Below the pieces are notes generated by a model. That model had not been told where the DNA came from, did no database searches, and saw nothing but the letters and a program-made list of their open reading frames with translations. A stretch of DNA of 64,000 nucleotides from assembly GCA_028015205.1 (NCBI GenBank), contig JAPWFG010000026.1, positions 248,001 through 312,000 of the forward strand. The letters are read 5' to 3'. Shown here piece after piece: positions 22,622-36,700 of this stretch (its first letter is position 1; every line of letters starts with the position of its first letter). Position numbers and translations under genes: made by a program. The stretch comes from Mytilisepta virgata. Taxonomy: Eukaryota; Mollusca; Bivalvia; Mytilida; Mytilidae.

Positions 22622-25600
22622 AAAACCGAAATAAAAAATTCAAAATATTATATAGACAAGATTTAACATCATACTCCGTTTTTTGTTGTTGTTTTTTTTT
22701 AAGAATCTGAAATCCTAAAAACAGTCTATACAGTTGGCGGAAACTGAAAAGGAGGCAAGTAAGAATAATTTTACTGATATAAAGACCAAACATTGATCTA
22801 TCATCAATCAATTGCAAGAACAAACAAATAAAATATAACAAATACATCATGAATAAAATAACAGTCAACAGTGAAAAAAATGTATTTAATGACAGTAGAC
22901 ATCACAGTTATGTCTGCTATACAATGTCAAAATTTTACTAATTGTATTATTATTTTTTAATACATTTTGAATTAAACTATTTCAAAGTGAAAGATGGTTT
23001 TAATTTCCATTTCTATCTGTTACAATGATATTGTTATCTTCTTTTATAGGTTCTTGCTTTCTGGTAGTTAGATATATCTATACCAGGTCTTCAATGTTTG
23101 GAGGTAAAATAACATTCATGGCGGAAATTCTTTCAATCAAAATTTGAACTTTTAAAAAAAATGTAATAATGAACACATTTTGATAAAGACAAGCGAAATC
23201 TCTGAGAAAATTATATAGTTCTTCTTCTTCAGGTAAAGAAATACGGAAATAACTCATAACATCGATAGAATATTTTTTTCTAACACGTTTTATTTCGTTG
23301 ACAGGTGTCAACACGTTTGTAAACAAATAAAAAAGAACCTGTCCCGAAAATGATAACTATTATTATGTGATATGACATAGAAAATTATTCCATATTATAA
23401 CGGACAAATAAGCAAATAACACATTTTTTATTTCACATAAACTGTATACGACATTTAAGTAATTGGTTGATTGCCAGATAAAAAATCCCCTAAAAAATCA
23501 TTGACTCAATAATATGAATCATGTTGTTCCAGAAAGTAGCTGCTCTTAAGTAGTTAAGTCTATTACAGTGGTACATTCATGGTCAGTTTCTACCCTCTGC
23601 ACTTTTGCACTGAAGAAAGCGGTAATGTCTTGCTTTGCAGATCTCTTTATGATTACTGAATTGTCTAGTAACTGTCCAGTATTTATACCAAATCATAATT
23701 TTGATTAAGATAATTAACAGTTTTTGATGTTTATGAAATTAATGTTCAGGAATGTCTGTTTGGACGATTCAGCGGCAGTTTGGTGAGTTCAGATTTCGTG
23801 AACAGTTGTTACAATTAATTTTTCAATCAGCTGATATGGAAATCATTAGGGTAACAATGTGTAATCATCAATTTATCACATTGATTGTAGATTGATAAAT
23901 TTTCTTTCCCTGGATGAAGGAAAAAAACAGTTCAACTTTTTTTATTTTTCGCATTTTGTTTACTTCCTAGCTTTACTGCGATGTTTCACATACAATATGT
24001 TTATCAAAAATATATAAATCTGTTTAAAAATTACTTTTAATTATCTTAAATGATGATATTTATAATTTTAATTACATGTAAACCCTGTTTTATTTATTTT
24101 TCACCTAAATTGGCTACACTATATTTCCGTGTATGTTCTATAAGTCGTCTGTTCAACACGCGTAACAATGTAACTATTTACAATCAGCTGTTGTTCACAT
24201 CCCGGAGGCACTGCCACTGTTCACACTATTAAATGTTAATTAGATTGTCTAATTGCCACTGACATGATAATTGGGTTAGAGTTTTCGGTATTTAACTACA
24301 ATCTATTGATTTTTGAAGCGTGGCGGACAACAAATTAAGCGTGGCGCATGCAATTCAAAGGTGGCAGAGAAAAATCCAAGCGTGGTGCACCCCACGCTAC
24401 AATTGGTCATGGTGATCCCTGAAATATCAATATTGAATGAATTTATAAAATTATGTAAAATTAAAGGAGTTTGGTTAATATTGGGGGTTGTTTCAACCGT
24501 GGGAACAAGGTAAAAAATACAAGATATCGGATGGTTCAAATGCCTGGAATTTACCCTTACAAATTCTGTGAAAAGAGCTCCGGTGAATTAGAAATGAAAG
24601 AAAAATTGCTACTTACTGTGAATTGTAGTTTTTTCTCTTATCTTCAGAAAAGAATTTGTAAATGTTTATACTTCAAAGTATTTTCATGAAATAAATCAAC
24701 TTAATCATAATTTGCAAGTATAATAACCTGTGATTACAAGTGAGAAAAGTCTAATTGCAGATAAAATCTCTTTGATTTTGGTAAATATGAATCATTAATT
24801 AAAATGAAACACAATATCTATTAAACATTAATCAAATTTCCTAATCATTTATTTTATATACATGTACATACTTATTTGTATGTATACACGTGTGTGTATG
24901 TATTCCCAGTGTTACGCTTTCTTTTATTGTACATCATTATTTAATTATTTAAAAGAGTTAAATGAAATTTATTACAATTTTTGGCTTTCACTGTTTTTAA
25001 ATAAATAAATCATATTCAAAGGCATCTGAAATTTTTTGTTAAATGTTTTAACGATTTTCACAGCTGTCTTTTATTGAATAAATGCTTAAAATGGATTATT
25101 TAAGTAAACTTAATTTCATCTTTTATTATTCTACAATGGTCTTTTTCTATATATTTTTGTTTTTTGAACATTTGTTTATATTAATTTGATATCTATCATA
25201 CAGTGATGTCAAAAGTCTACTCAGAAGTGCTTCCTTTCACTTGTCGATCCTTGTTTAACTATTTACCTGTTATATACAACTTGCATAATTACAACATGTA
25301 ACGGCCTTTTAACACCGGGTGGTCATGTAAATTCTCTTTCAGGTAAATTGGTACTGATTTTAATTAAAAATGGGGCATTTTATTACACCCATAATGATAG
25401 TCTCACCTTTTGCATGTGTTGATAGAGAAAGAAAGTCAATTATACTCCTATAAACATCACTACTGTCATCAAACAACCGTTCAAACTTGTAGGGTTTAGT
25501 GTTTGGAGACGTTTTAACATCTGGATATCGCTGTCAAACTTTTTTAAACATTTCCATGTTCATATTTTAAGCTTTTGTGATTGAACGTCTATAAAGAGTA

Positions 25601-26903
25601 TGTCATGTGACTATTCATCTAATTAAAATTTGTCTAATGACAAACACGGCAACTTTCAAAGTATACAATTAGCTTAATAAGACTTCAATTCATAGATATT
25701 TTTTTTTTTGTAATATGAAATTAAAGGGGATCATGTGTTGTCGTGATTAAAAGCCAGTCATAACTCCTGTAAAATACTTTTAAAATCATATATGAAGCAG
25801 GTATGACCTATCTATCCTTTTACATATAGTGTCAGCAGATAAAGTTTTTAATTATGTGTGTTCAACATTAGTTACTGAAAACTTTGTCTTTTTTTTAAAT
25901 GGCAAATCATTTGTCATTAATATCTCAGATATTTTAGTGAAATGAATTTAAAAAAGTATACATGTCTTTTCTATTGCTCAAGTGCCTTAACTAGTCACAA
26001 GGAAGGATTTTACATTTTTGTGTGCAATTCAATGATTATTGAGCAAGCATAAAGTATGACGTCACCACAAACAAGTGTTGACTTTTAGAATCTACCAAAT
26101 AGTTATTTGAAATGTATGGAATTGTGAAAATCTCAAGAGGTTTTCATCGAGAAATCAGTTGCCGAAGTATGTGGGACACACAGTTGAGCTGTTGTTGATT
26201 GCTTTTAAACATTCAAGGTGTTTACAAAACAATGTTTCTACACTAAATTCCTGACAGTGGTTCACTTCTGCTCTAATACAATTTATACATATTATAAACT
26301 GCATGTACATGTACAGTGTTCAATGCATTTTCCTCACTATCACTCGCCCACTTCTGTCTCCGAGAATTATTTCAAGGTTCTTGAAATTTTTTAAGAACAT
26401 TTAAATTTTCAAAATTCTGCATTATTATTATTATAAAACTCGACATTTTATGCATTCTTTCTTTCACCATATGACACATGATACAGGGGTTCAATTTTTT
26501 TTTACACACTTACTATCCCAAGACTAGCTTGCCGGTCAAATTTACTAGCTCTTGGTAGCAAACTAGTAGCCCTAAGTTATAAGTGTAACTGAAGTACTAG
26601 TCCTAACTCCACGAAATAATAAAGTTCATGTCTTTACATATTTCACCCTCGGAAAACGAACTGAGTTTGAAAAGTTCATGTACGGTTATCTTTTCCTTGG
26701 ATTTCAAATGTATGGAATTTTCCCAATGTCTTGTCGCTTTGGCATTCTTTTGCTGATATATTACGTTCTGTCCATTGTTTACAGTGAAATTGAAGTTCAA
26801 CAAGGTGTATTCCATAGAAATTTTTGATCCATAGAGGGGAATAGACTGAAAGGATGGTGGCCATGAATTCTGAAAGATGGGGGTAAAAAAAATCTATAGA
26901 GTA
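22622..26903. other. AT-rich intergenic region
   Basis: About 4.3 kb between the esterase array and CEP162. Only short, unconnected reading frames occur. The best is 82 codons on the minus strand (23078-23326), which I do not recognise and which lacks supporting splice or start context. Around 24316-24410 the motif gcgtggc/ggtggca recurs four times in 90 bp. No RNA gene, long repeat or clear promoter is visible. Confidence 0.5.
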
Positions 26904-27430
26904 CAGTCAACTCTCATCTCAAACTCACTTGAGTCGAATTTTTTATGTGGTCCCAAACATTTTACAGTGCAAATATATGTATTTTGACTCCTTTTTAGTC
27001 GAATTTTCATTTTTTTATCTCTCACTAAATTTTGAGTCCCAAATTATATAAAACAATGAAAATTCTATTTCTTATGTCGAGTAATCATCATCAAAACATC
27101 ACCTTGAGAATCAATTAGTAATTTTGATCTATTGTAATTAATTTGTCTTCAACTTTTTATTATTTTTATAAATATAAATTGCTAAAAATTATTAAACATG
27201 TTAAAGAAGTATCTGAACATGGATAAAGTGATGTCTCGATAGTACATGTACGTGCAAACTATCGTTTTACTCTGGCACCTACAAAGATTTTAGATTTACG
27301 GGGCCTCCGATGTAGTTTATTACCTCCCCTTCATAACTTGGAAAATATATCAGCTCCCTTTTAGTCGAATTTCATCTATCTTGAATTTTTTTTGCGGTCC
27401 GAAGGACTTCGAGATAACGAGAGTCGACTG
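26904..27430. mobile_element. TA-flanked inverted-repeat element upstream of CEP162
   Basis: The ends are cagtcaactctcatctcaa and ...tcgagataacgagagtcgactg, which are inverted copies, flanked by TA on both sides. This matches the layout of mariner/pogo-type MITEs. A related element with ends cagttgattctcgtcgtctc is at 51028-51715. The right end is 287 bp before the first called CEP162 exon, so it may lie within the promoter or first intron. Confidence 0.75.
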
Positions 27431-27716
27431 TATTATAAAGAATTTGAAAATTTCAAGCATGGGGGCTTAAAATTAATGCATTGGGGTACCACCATGCATA
27501 AATCCTTTAGGGATAGACTGGAACCCCTCTCATTAATAGTTCTGTCCTTAAATTGTTTTTTTTTCTACCTTTATCCAGTAACCCCACATTCATTTTGTAC
27601 TCTGTAAAAAGTTTATTACCTCATAAGTTTGTCTTTGATTATATCCTTTTGTGTCTAAATGCTGTTAAGTTGAATTACAATGTACAATGTAATAACAACG
27701 GCTTTTATCTTAACAG

Positions 27717-27798
27717 TATAAACAGATAAACAGGCAAAATGTCGAGGAAGTTGTCAAAAAAGGAATTTGATGAGCAGTTTGATGCATTTTTGAGAGAT
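27717..27798 (+). CDS. CEP162: CEP162 exon 1 (start codon exon)
   Basis: An acceptor-like ttatcttaacag precedes it. ATG is at 27739 and 20 codons follow to the donor gtaagt; ends phase 0. It encodes MSRKLSKKEFDEQFDAFLRD, the family's N-terminal motif. The 22 nt before ATG would be 5' UTR. Confidence 0.88.
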
Positions 27799-30700
27799 GT
27801 AAGTATACTTATATTAAATTGATAAAAATTTCATGTACTAGTGATAGTCTAGAAATGGTTATTTATGATTGGTAATCAGTGGCCAATACATGTAGTTAAC
27901 CATGTAGGTGATCAATAGAAAAATTTCAAAATTGATTATAATTGATGGAAAATGTACTTTTGTTGTGGCTTTGATTAAGCTTATAGTTACATGTACATTT
28001 GAGAGGCATGGCTTGTTTTTCAAATTTTGCAAATATATTACATGTCTGTCTTTAGACAGTTCTTAATAATTCTGTACAATATCTACTGGTAATCAAAAAG
28101 TCCTGAATTACTTTATAATCACAAGAATTTAATGCCTGAACGATTTTTATCTCATTTCTCATTGTCTGATCAGTGTTTTCCCCAGAAATTATCAATAGCA
28201 TTGTGTTGAAAAATTCACATAGGTTTGAAACGAATCATTCTATTATTGAAACAAATGTATTTATAAGAATATTCTTTATAGGAAATAATAAATTACTGTG
28301 TAGAATTTTATTGGACTCTAATTATTCTTTTTTTTCCCTTTAAACTAAGGAAAAGAAGAACAGGTCACTGCATCAAAAGTAAAAATTATATACATTGGAT
28401 AAAATAGCACAGTGGTAAAAAATTACAATGCAGTGGTACCATTATGACATAGTCTGGGGAAAACACTTACCCAGTATTGTGTACTTTGAGTAATGGTATT
28501 TATATATAGTTCTATTTTTAGTCAGTGTCTTCAGAAGAATCGATCACTTCATCAAAGATAAATAGATACCTGGAACCCAAAAAGAAAAAAGAAGAGAAGC
28601 CATGGTGGATGCAAGATGATGATGATGACAATATTGGAACAGGTTTAGTTTAAACTTATTTATTTTTAGTGGATTAGGAAACAAGTTATATCAATTTATG
28701 CTAATCCATGTCTACATGGTGGGTGCAAGAGTTGTCCTGTAGCGGTATTTAAGCCTAGGCCAAAACAAAAAAATACACCTGTTTCCACTAACCCTAACTA
28801 CCTTAATTTGTAGTGCCTACCCGAGGCCTAAAATAAAATTTCATTTGTTTGGCATTGCCGCCCGACCAACTGAAACACTTTCCACCCAAATAATTTTATT
28901 TGCGTTTCAGAATATTTTTTTATTTTTATTAAAAAAAATCGGAATCTTGCCGGAATTTTGATTGTATCCATGGAGTTTGTTCCAGGCTTTACTTATTTCA
29001 AATCACAATCTTAAAAGCACTTGCTGTACACTGTATTGAGAGCATACGTGTAATTGTAATAGTGACCTTCGGGTGTACGAAGTCATTGAAACCATTTTTT
29101 CTAAATTCCCCTTCAAAAAAACAAATAATTGCCCATCTTCGCTATTGAGACGATGGGATAATTCTTTTCAATGGAGATTTTCTCCAAATAGTAAAACTCT
29201 TTAAAATTGCAAACCAAGAGCACAAATCATTTAAATTTACTTACAACTACTCATATTATCAAACAACATTTTTAGATACTAAAATATACAAAGGGAAAAG
29301 ATACAAAGAAACAGGTATTCTAGATATATAATCATTCCACAAACCAATGGAAACCTTTGGATACTTACATCGATCCTCATCCTACAATGACCAATTATTC
29401 AAAGGTATAGTAAAAGGGGAAATAATTAGACACATACGAAACAACAGTGACCCAGAACAAAGAAAACAAGAAATCGAACTAACTATCCAACGATTGTAAA
29501 AAAGAGGATATAAAGCAAAAGAAATCAATTCCATAATCAAATCAACGAACATTATGTCAAGGGCGAAAACTCTTGAATATAAGAAAAAATCTAACACAAA
29601 TATTCTGCTAGTTCTTACGACAAAATATCATAACAGTTTACAACATCTACCAAAGTTAATCCGAAAACACTGGCATCTCATTACTGAATGTGAACCTGCT
29701 AACCAATTGTTTCAAAGACCACCAGCGGTTGCATACAAGCGTAACAAAAACTTGGCGAAATATGTAACTTCAGCTAAAATGCATACAAACTAAAAATCTG
29801 AAACCTCAAGTTTAAATAATCTTAACAAAAGTATTTATTCTACTAAACACTAAAATGGCAACACCATATACTGTCCTATTAAACCAAAATGGTTTTTATC
29901 TCTCGGATGGCTGATGAGGATTGGGGAAATCTGAAATATGGGTGGTAAATTTCAATTCAAATAAACCAAAACTAATATTGATAATAGAAAACTCACATGT
30001 CGAACAAAACAATTGATTTAACAGTACCAGCAAGATATTACCTATAATGATCCACAATAACAAACATTACTATTAACTCAACAAACTATATCAAGATGTT
30101 ATCCTCAAAATATGAAGAGATTTTATCGATACAAATTTACCTATATTGTTAATAAGAATGTGACATTTCATATTTCAACAATCTATCTTAAATAAATTAA
30201 ATTAATTAAATAAATATGTTGCCACACTTATCTACAATTTAATGCACATATATGCATTAATCGAACTAATTAACACTAAATGATTCATATCAGTTAATTG
30301 AGCAGTAGGTGTATGGGCCTTGCATGTAATTGTAATATGTCATATCTTCCTTTTTTTTTCTGTGAAAAACCAGTCTGAAAATATAAAGCTTTTAAATGTA
30401 AAAAAAAAAAATAATTTCCCTACCTACCTACCCACCTGCTGATAGTGTGGGTCAGCAATGCCAAAAAAACAATTTTTTAAGGGTGGCCCTAACACTTTTT
30501 ATGCCATTTTTGAACGTGCAGTGTTAATTTCAGACTATTTCCCTAGTAAATAACCAGCTAAAAACTGTTTGTAAAATAAATAATATTGCCTACCTACCTA
30601 CCCTATTTTTTTCAGCATGTTAGCGGAAACACACATATTATTTTTTTTGGCCCTACTCTTTTTTGACATCTACAGGTGAGTCTTTAACATGCTTAGGGTG

Positions 30701-33700
30701 TTGCTTTTCCTAAACACAGGACAGAAATTTTACGTCCCCATCTGACTGACTATCATATTTTATTGAGACTATCCTTAAATATGGTGTCGATAGGCTGTCA
30801 CACATTTGATCCCTGAAATTTTCATCCTCAACGGGAATCGAACTAGAGACCTTTGGCTTCATAGTTCGACATGCTAACCACTGCACTGTGGAATCCTTTG
30901 AACAGGTTTGACTTCAGTATTCTGTTATTCGTCATTTTTTAATCGGTGAATAAATTTAATCACTTGTTAATTTACATAGAAATGCACTTTAAATGTTTAA
31001 TCATTGATTAATCATGTTGAACAGCAGGCTCTGAATTGTACCACAGATGTTGGAAACTTAATACTGAAAATCAAATATTAAAAAACAACAGTAAAATGAA
31101 GATGGCCAACAAATTTTTTGTCTCCCTCAGGTAATGATGTCAAAAGATGCAGTGTTTTTATGTATTTTAGAATAAGCATAATCCACATTTCAGTCTTCCA
31201 ATTTTTTACATTAAAATTATGATTATTTTCAGTATGTTCCTCCAAGCCTTATTAGATATTTTATAAAAATAAAAAATGGCTTCAAAAGATAATAATTACA
31301 TTACTGCATAAACTATTTACACATTCTTGCAAATAATTTCTGAACTAGTGAGAATTTAAAACCAACTTGGTAATAACTAAAACAGGAAAACTGAAAAGTC
31401 ACATTTTTGTTTCATATTCATATGAAAGACAATTATGTTTTTCTCTCGACCTGTAGAAACTTTCTATTTTTTTTCTTTCCATTTTATTAAATAAGATTAC
31501 TTACAATGTAGAACAAATAAAACAGTGAAAAATTTTACTCTAAATATTCATAATACAAGATTTTACTGATGCTTTTATCAGGAACTGGTAAAAGTTTTCT
31601 GAAGAAGAAACAGCCTTCTCCTGAACACAGTACACCAATACGTGAAGATAAACCAACTACACTGAAGAGTTCTCTAGGGGGAGATAAGCCATCTCCAATT
31701 GAAGCAAATGAAAATGGGACTAAGCAGAAATCAAAAACAAAGAAAGAGGTATTAATATACTGTACACAAATGCGTAATATGTAACACTTGTTTCAGCTTC
31801 ATACATGTATCTGTTTTCCAAGGAAGAGTAAAAGTTAACCAGAATAGGCCAAAATATAATGCATGTATATATATATATATGTTACCTTGTGATGAGTCAA
31901 ATTTTACCCTCCAACTCTGAAATATTTTATTACTTACTTACTGTCCTTTATGCCATTGGCGTGAAGGGCAGCATTGTTGCTGTTTCTGTAACGTAAAATG
32001 TTTATGAGTTAGGTTTGTTAAAAAAATATTTTATTACATGCTGCAAAATAGTTTTTTCTGATAATTTTGTTGAATTGATATCAATACCACCTTCTAGGTT
32101 GTTGTTGATAACTTTGTATCAACATGATTAAAGTGCCAGAATTTGGGTGAATGTCATGGAGACAATCATATAATAAGAAAAAGTTATGTTTTTAGTCATT
32201 TTCTCTGCTAGAATTACCATCAGTGCACTTTCGATAATCTAGTATTGGTATAAAAACATCAGTTCTTGGCCTAAAATTTATGTTATCCCTCTTCCTTGTT
32301 AAAAAAAAGATTTTTTTTCCTAATTATCTTCCTACCATATATTTTTATACCTTGGAGAGAAATAACACACAAATTGTTTTTTACCTAATAATCTTGACAG
32401 TACAATGAGAAACCAGAGTGAGTTATATTTTCCTAACCAATGTAGATAAGGGAGATAATAAATTTGTCTCCCTTTTAGCATCAAGACAAAAGGGAGAGAA
32501 TTTAATTATCCCACTTACCTACATTGGTTAGGAAAAGATAACTCACTCTGGTTCCTCATTCTGGTTTACCTACTGAATCAAATATACATAGAGCTTTAAC
32601 AGCTATGATATATTAAAAATTATTCTTACCATTAATTATTAGCATTGATGTTGTTTGATTTACGTTTTTTTTGACATTGTTGAATGATTTTGATATTTGT
32701 ATTGAAATATTTTTTTGCATGCTTTTACAAATATAGATATCAAATATTTCTTCCAGAAACCATTTTTCAAGGCAAGTAAAGCAAATGAATTTACCAGCTC
32801 TTCTTTACCCTTCATTTGAACAGACTTTCTCATCTTATTTATTGGAAAGGGGGTCTTATTTCTGAGCATGAACCTAAATTCTTGATTAGGTAGCCAATAG
32901 TAATTGTTAATTCTGCATATAAGTTATAATTTAGGTAATATACATTGGATATGGTGTTATTATTGGGATTCAAAATTTTCAGATATTTGTCAATTGTGTT
33001 GTATTCCATAAAGATCTTGGCTCCAAATAAATATTTGGCAAATTAGTTTTTAATAGCTTTTTGGTAAAATTCAGGAAAATTTTAACTATTTTAAAAACTC
33101 ATGAATTAAAGAATTTGAAATTAGTATGCAAAATAACCCACTGTATGTGACACTGATAAGATGAGAAGGTACCTTATAACAGTCCCTTTGACAGTATTGT
33201 AAGCTGAAAACTGTCAAATTCTTATGCATAACATTTGAATTCACTAAATTTCTCCTAAACCTCATTCTGAATCGCATCTTAACTTACTCATACTTATTTT
33301 GAAAAACCCATATATCTTTTAATTATTGTCCAATATATGTGCTGATTTGATGAAATGGATTTTGGGTTAACAAAGCTCTCTCAGGTTTTCCTGCAAAGTT
33401 CTAATTATATGAGTTTGGGGGTATTGTTGTTTTGCAGTATACAGTAACAAAATAACTCAGGCCCTCAGGGATGATTTTGTTTTTGTTTTTTTGGGGGGGA
33501 TTTCATTTGCATTCCTCTTTTCCAATTTCTTTATTACACAAAATAAAATGGTTTTTTTTTGTTCCAGATTTCCGTATTTTTTTCAGTTGACAAAATCATC
33601 CATGATTACTGGATAGTCACATCTGAATTTATTTACTGTTTCATTCAAATGAATGGAAACTTGGCAAATTTTGATGGGAAAACAACCCGAAAAGGAATAC

Positions 33701-36700
33701 AAAAGGCTACAAAAAGAGCTCCTCATACAAATTCAAACCCAAGGCATGTGCACATATCACATAACAAACTCTTAATAAATTCATAATAAAAATATTGCAA
33801 AAACAAAGTAAGTGGCATAAACAGATCATTAATCCTTGACTTTGGAAGATTTTGAGGGACAGACAAACAATGTTTGAACAAAGAACAATAATGATACTTT
33901 TAGGGAAATTTATTTGACACCTATAAGGTTTCTAAAATAAATCATTTTTATGAAGATCTGCAATAACAAGACTCTTTTTAACCTAGATATTTCTATACTG
34001 CACATTAAATTTATAATCTTGCACATCCTGCATATATATCTTATGCATACATTGTAAGTCTATACTTGGAACATATACGTACCTACATGAATATGTATAT
34101 ATACATGTAGTCTTTTTTAATCAGCCATTGCAGTTTGTAAGGCCACCCTTAAAAAATTGTTTGTTTCGCATTGCCGACCGCACTGTCAGCAGGTGGGTAG
34201 GTAGGACAATTGTTTTTTTTTATTTACGTTTAAAAGCTTTATATTTTCAGACAGGAAAAAAAGGAAGATATGACATATTACAATTACACGCAATTACAAT
34301 TACATGCAAGGCCCATACACCTACTTCTCAATTAACTGAACTTAATCATTTAGTGTAGATTAGTTCGATTAATGCATATATGTGTATTAAATTGTAGATA
34401 AGTGTGGCAACATATTTATTTAATTAATTTAATTTATTTAAGATAGATTGTTGAAATATGAAATGTCACATGCTTACTAGTAATATAGGTAAATTTATAT
34501 CGATAAAATCTCTTCATATTATGAGGATAACATCTTGATAATTTGTTGCGTTAACAGTAATGTTTGTTATTGTAGATCATTATAGGTAATATCTTGCTGG
34601 TACTGTGAAATCAATTGTTTTGTTCGACATGTTAGTTTTCTATTATCAATAATAGTTTTGGTTTACTTGAATTGAAATTTACCATATTTAGGATTTCCCC
34701 AATCCACATCAGCCATCCGTGAGATAAAAACCATTATGGTTGAATAGGACAGTATATGGTGTTGCCATTTTAGTGTTTATTAGAATAAATACTTTTGTTA
34801 AGATTATTTAAACTTGAGGTTTCAGATTTTTAGTTTGTATGCATTTTAGATGAAGTTACATATTGCGCCAAGTTTTTATTACACTTGTATTCTACCATTG
34901 GTGGTCTTTGAAACAATTGGTTAGCTAGTTCACATTCGGTAATGAGATGCCAGTGTTATCGGATTAACTTTGGTAGATGTCGTAAACTGCTCTGATATTT
35001 TGTCGTAAGAACTAATGGAATATTTGTGTTAGATTTTTTCTTATATTCAAGAGTTTTCGCTCTTGACATAATGTTCGTTGATTTGATTATGGAATTGATT
35101 TCTTTTGCTTTATACCCTCTTTTTTTTAGAATCGTTGGATAGTTAGTTCGATTTCTTGTTTTCTTTGTTCTGGGTAACTGTTGTTTCGTATGTGTCTAAT
35201 TATTTCCCCTTTTACTATACCTTTGAATAATTTGTCATTGTCAGATGAGGATCGATGTAAGTATCCAAAGGTTTCCATTGGTTTGTGGAATGATTATATA
35301 TCTAGAATACCTGTTTCTTTGTATCTTTTAGTATCTAAAAATGTTGTTTGATAATATGAGTAGTTGTAAGTAAATTTAAATGATTTGTGCTCTTGGTTTG
35401 CAATTTTAAAGAGTTTTTCTATTTGGAGATAATCTCCATTGAAAAGAATTATCCCATCGTCTCAATACCGAAGACGGGCAATTATTTGTTTTTTGAAGGG
35501 GAATTTAGAAAAATTGGTTTCATTGACTTCGTACGCCCGAAGGTCACTATTACAATTACACGTTTGCTCTCAATACAGTGTACAGCAAGCGCTTTTACGG
35601 TTGTGATTTGAAATAAGTAAAACCCGGAGCAAGCTCCACGGATACGATCACAATTCCGATTTTTTTTTTAAAACAAAAAAAAAAAAAAATTCTGAAACGC
35701 AAATAAAATTATTTGGGCGGCAAGTTTTTCAGTGGGTCGGGGGGGCAATGCCAAACAAATGAAATTTTATTTTAGGCCTAAAATCTGTCTTTCTTCATTT
35801 CTTTCTTGACTAACCCTTTCAAAGCTGCTGTTGCAAGACCTTACAAAAAAATTGACCTATATATTTACATACATTTATTTATTTCAAAGTAGAAAGCAAA
35901 TTAATTTTACTTATGACTGATGCAAATTGTTTTAATGATGTTATTTATAGGTACATGTAAAATAGAGGGGCCAGGGGGGGGGGGGGGGGGAATTGGAAAG
36001 TTAAAAACAGGAAAAAACGATTTTTTTTTATGTTGAACAGCAGACTCTGAATTGTACCACAGATGTTGGAATTTTAATACTGAAAATCGTATAATAAAAA
36101 ACAACAAGACATTGAAGAAGGCCAACAAATTTTTTGTCTCCCTCATGTATTGATGTCAAAAGATGCAGTGTTTTATGTATTTTAGAATGAGCATAATCCA
36201 CATTTTAGTCTTTTCCAATTTTTTACATTAAAATTATGATTATTTTCAGTAAGTTCCTCCAAGCCATATTAGATATTTTATAAAAATAAAAAATGGCTTC
36301 AAAAGATAATAATTACATTACTGAATAAACTATTTACACATTCTTGCAAATAATTTCTGAACTAGTGAGAATTTAAAACCAACTTGGTACTAATTTAATG
36401 CCAAAATGAAATCCATTTGACTTATTGAAATTCTTTTTCTAACAAGACCATTCTGATACATATTTTTGTTTAAGTGGTATCAGATGTTGTTGTCCATAAT
36501 GAATTGTATATTTAAATGGGAATGATTTCTCAGAGGCAATCATGTTGTTTTTTAAAAGACATATTAGTAATTTAGTTGTGTAAAGTATAATATTTAAATT
36601 CCAGCTGAGTGTAAAGTATAATATTTAAATTCCAGCTGAATTTCAAATTATTTTACATAATAAATTATATACAGTTTACTGGGAATGTCTTACTTAACTT

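Noticed and set aside
23078..23326. 82-residue minus-strand frame MFTNVL...IEDLV
   Set aside because: No recognisable family, no neighbouring exons and no splice or promoter support; kept only as a note in the intergenic entry.
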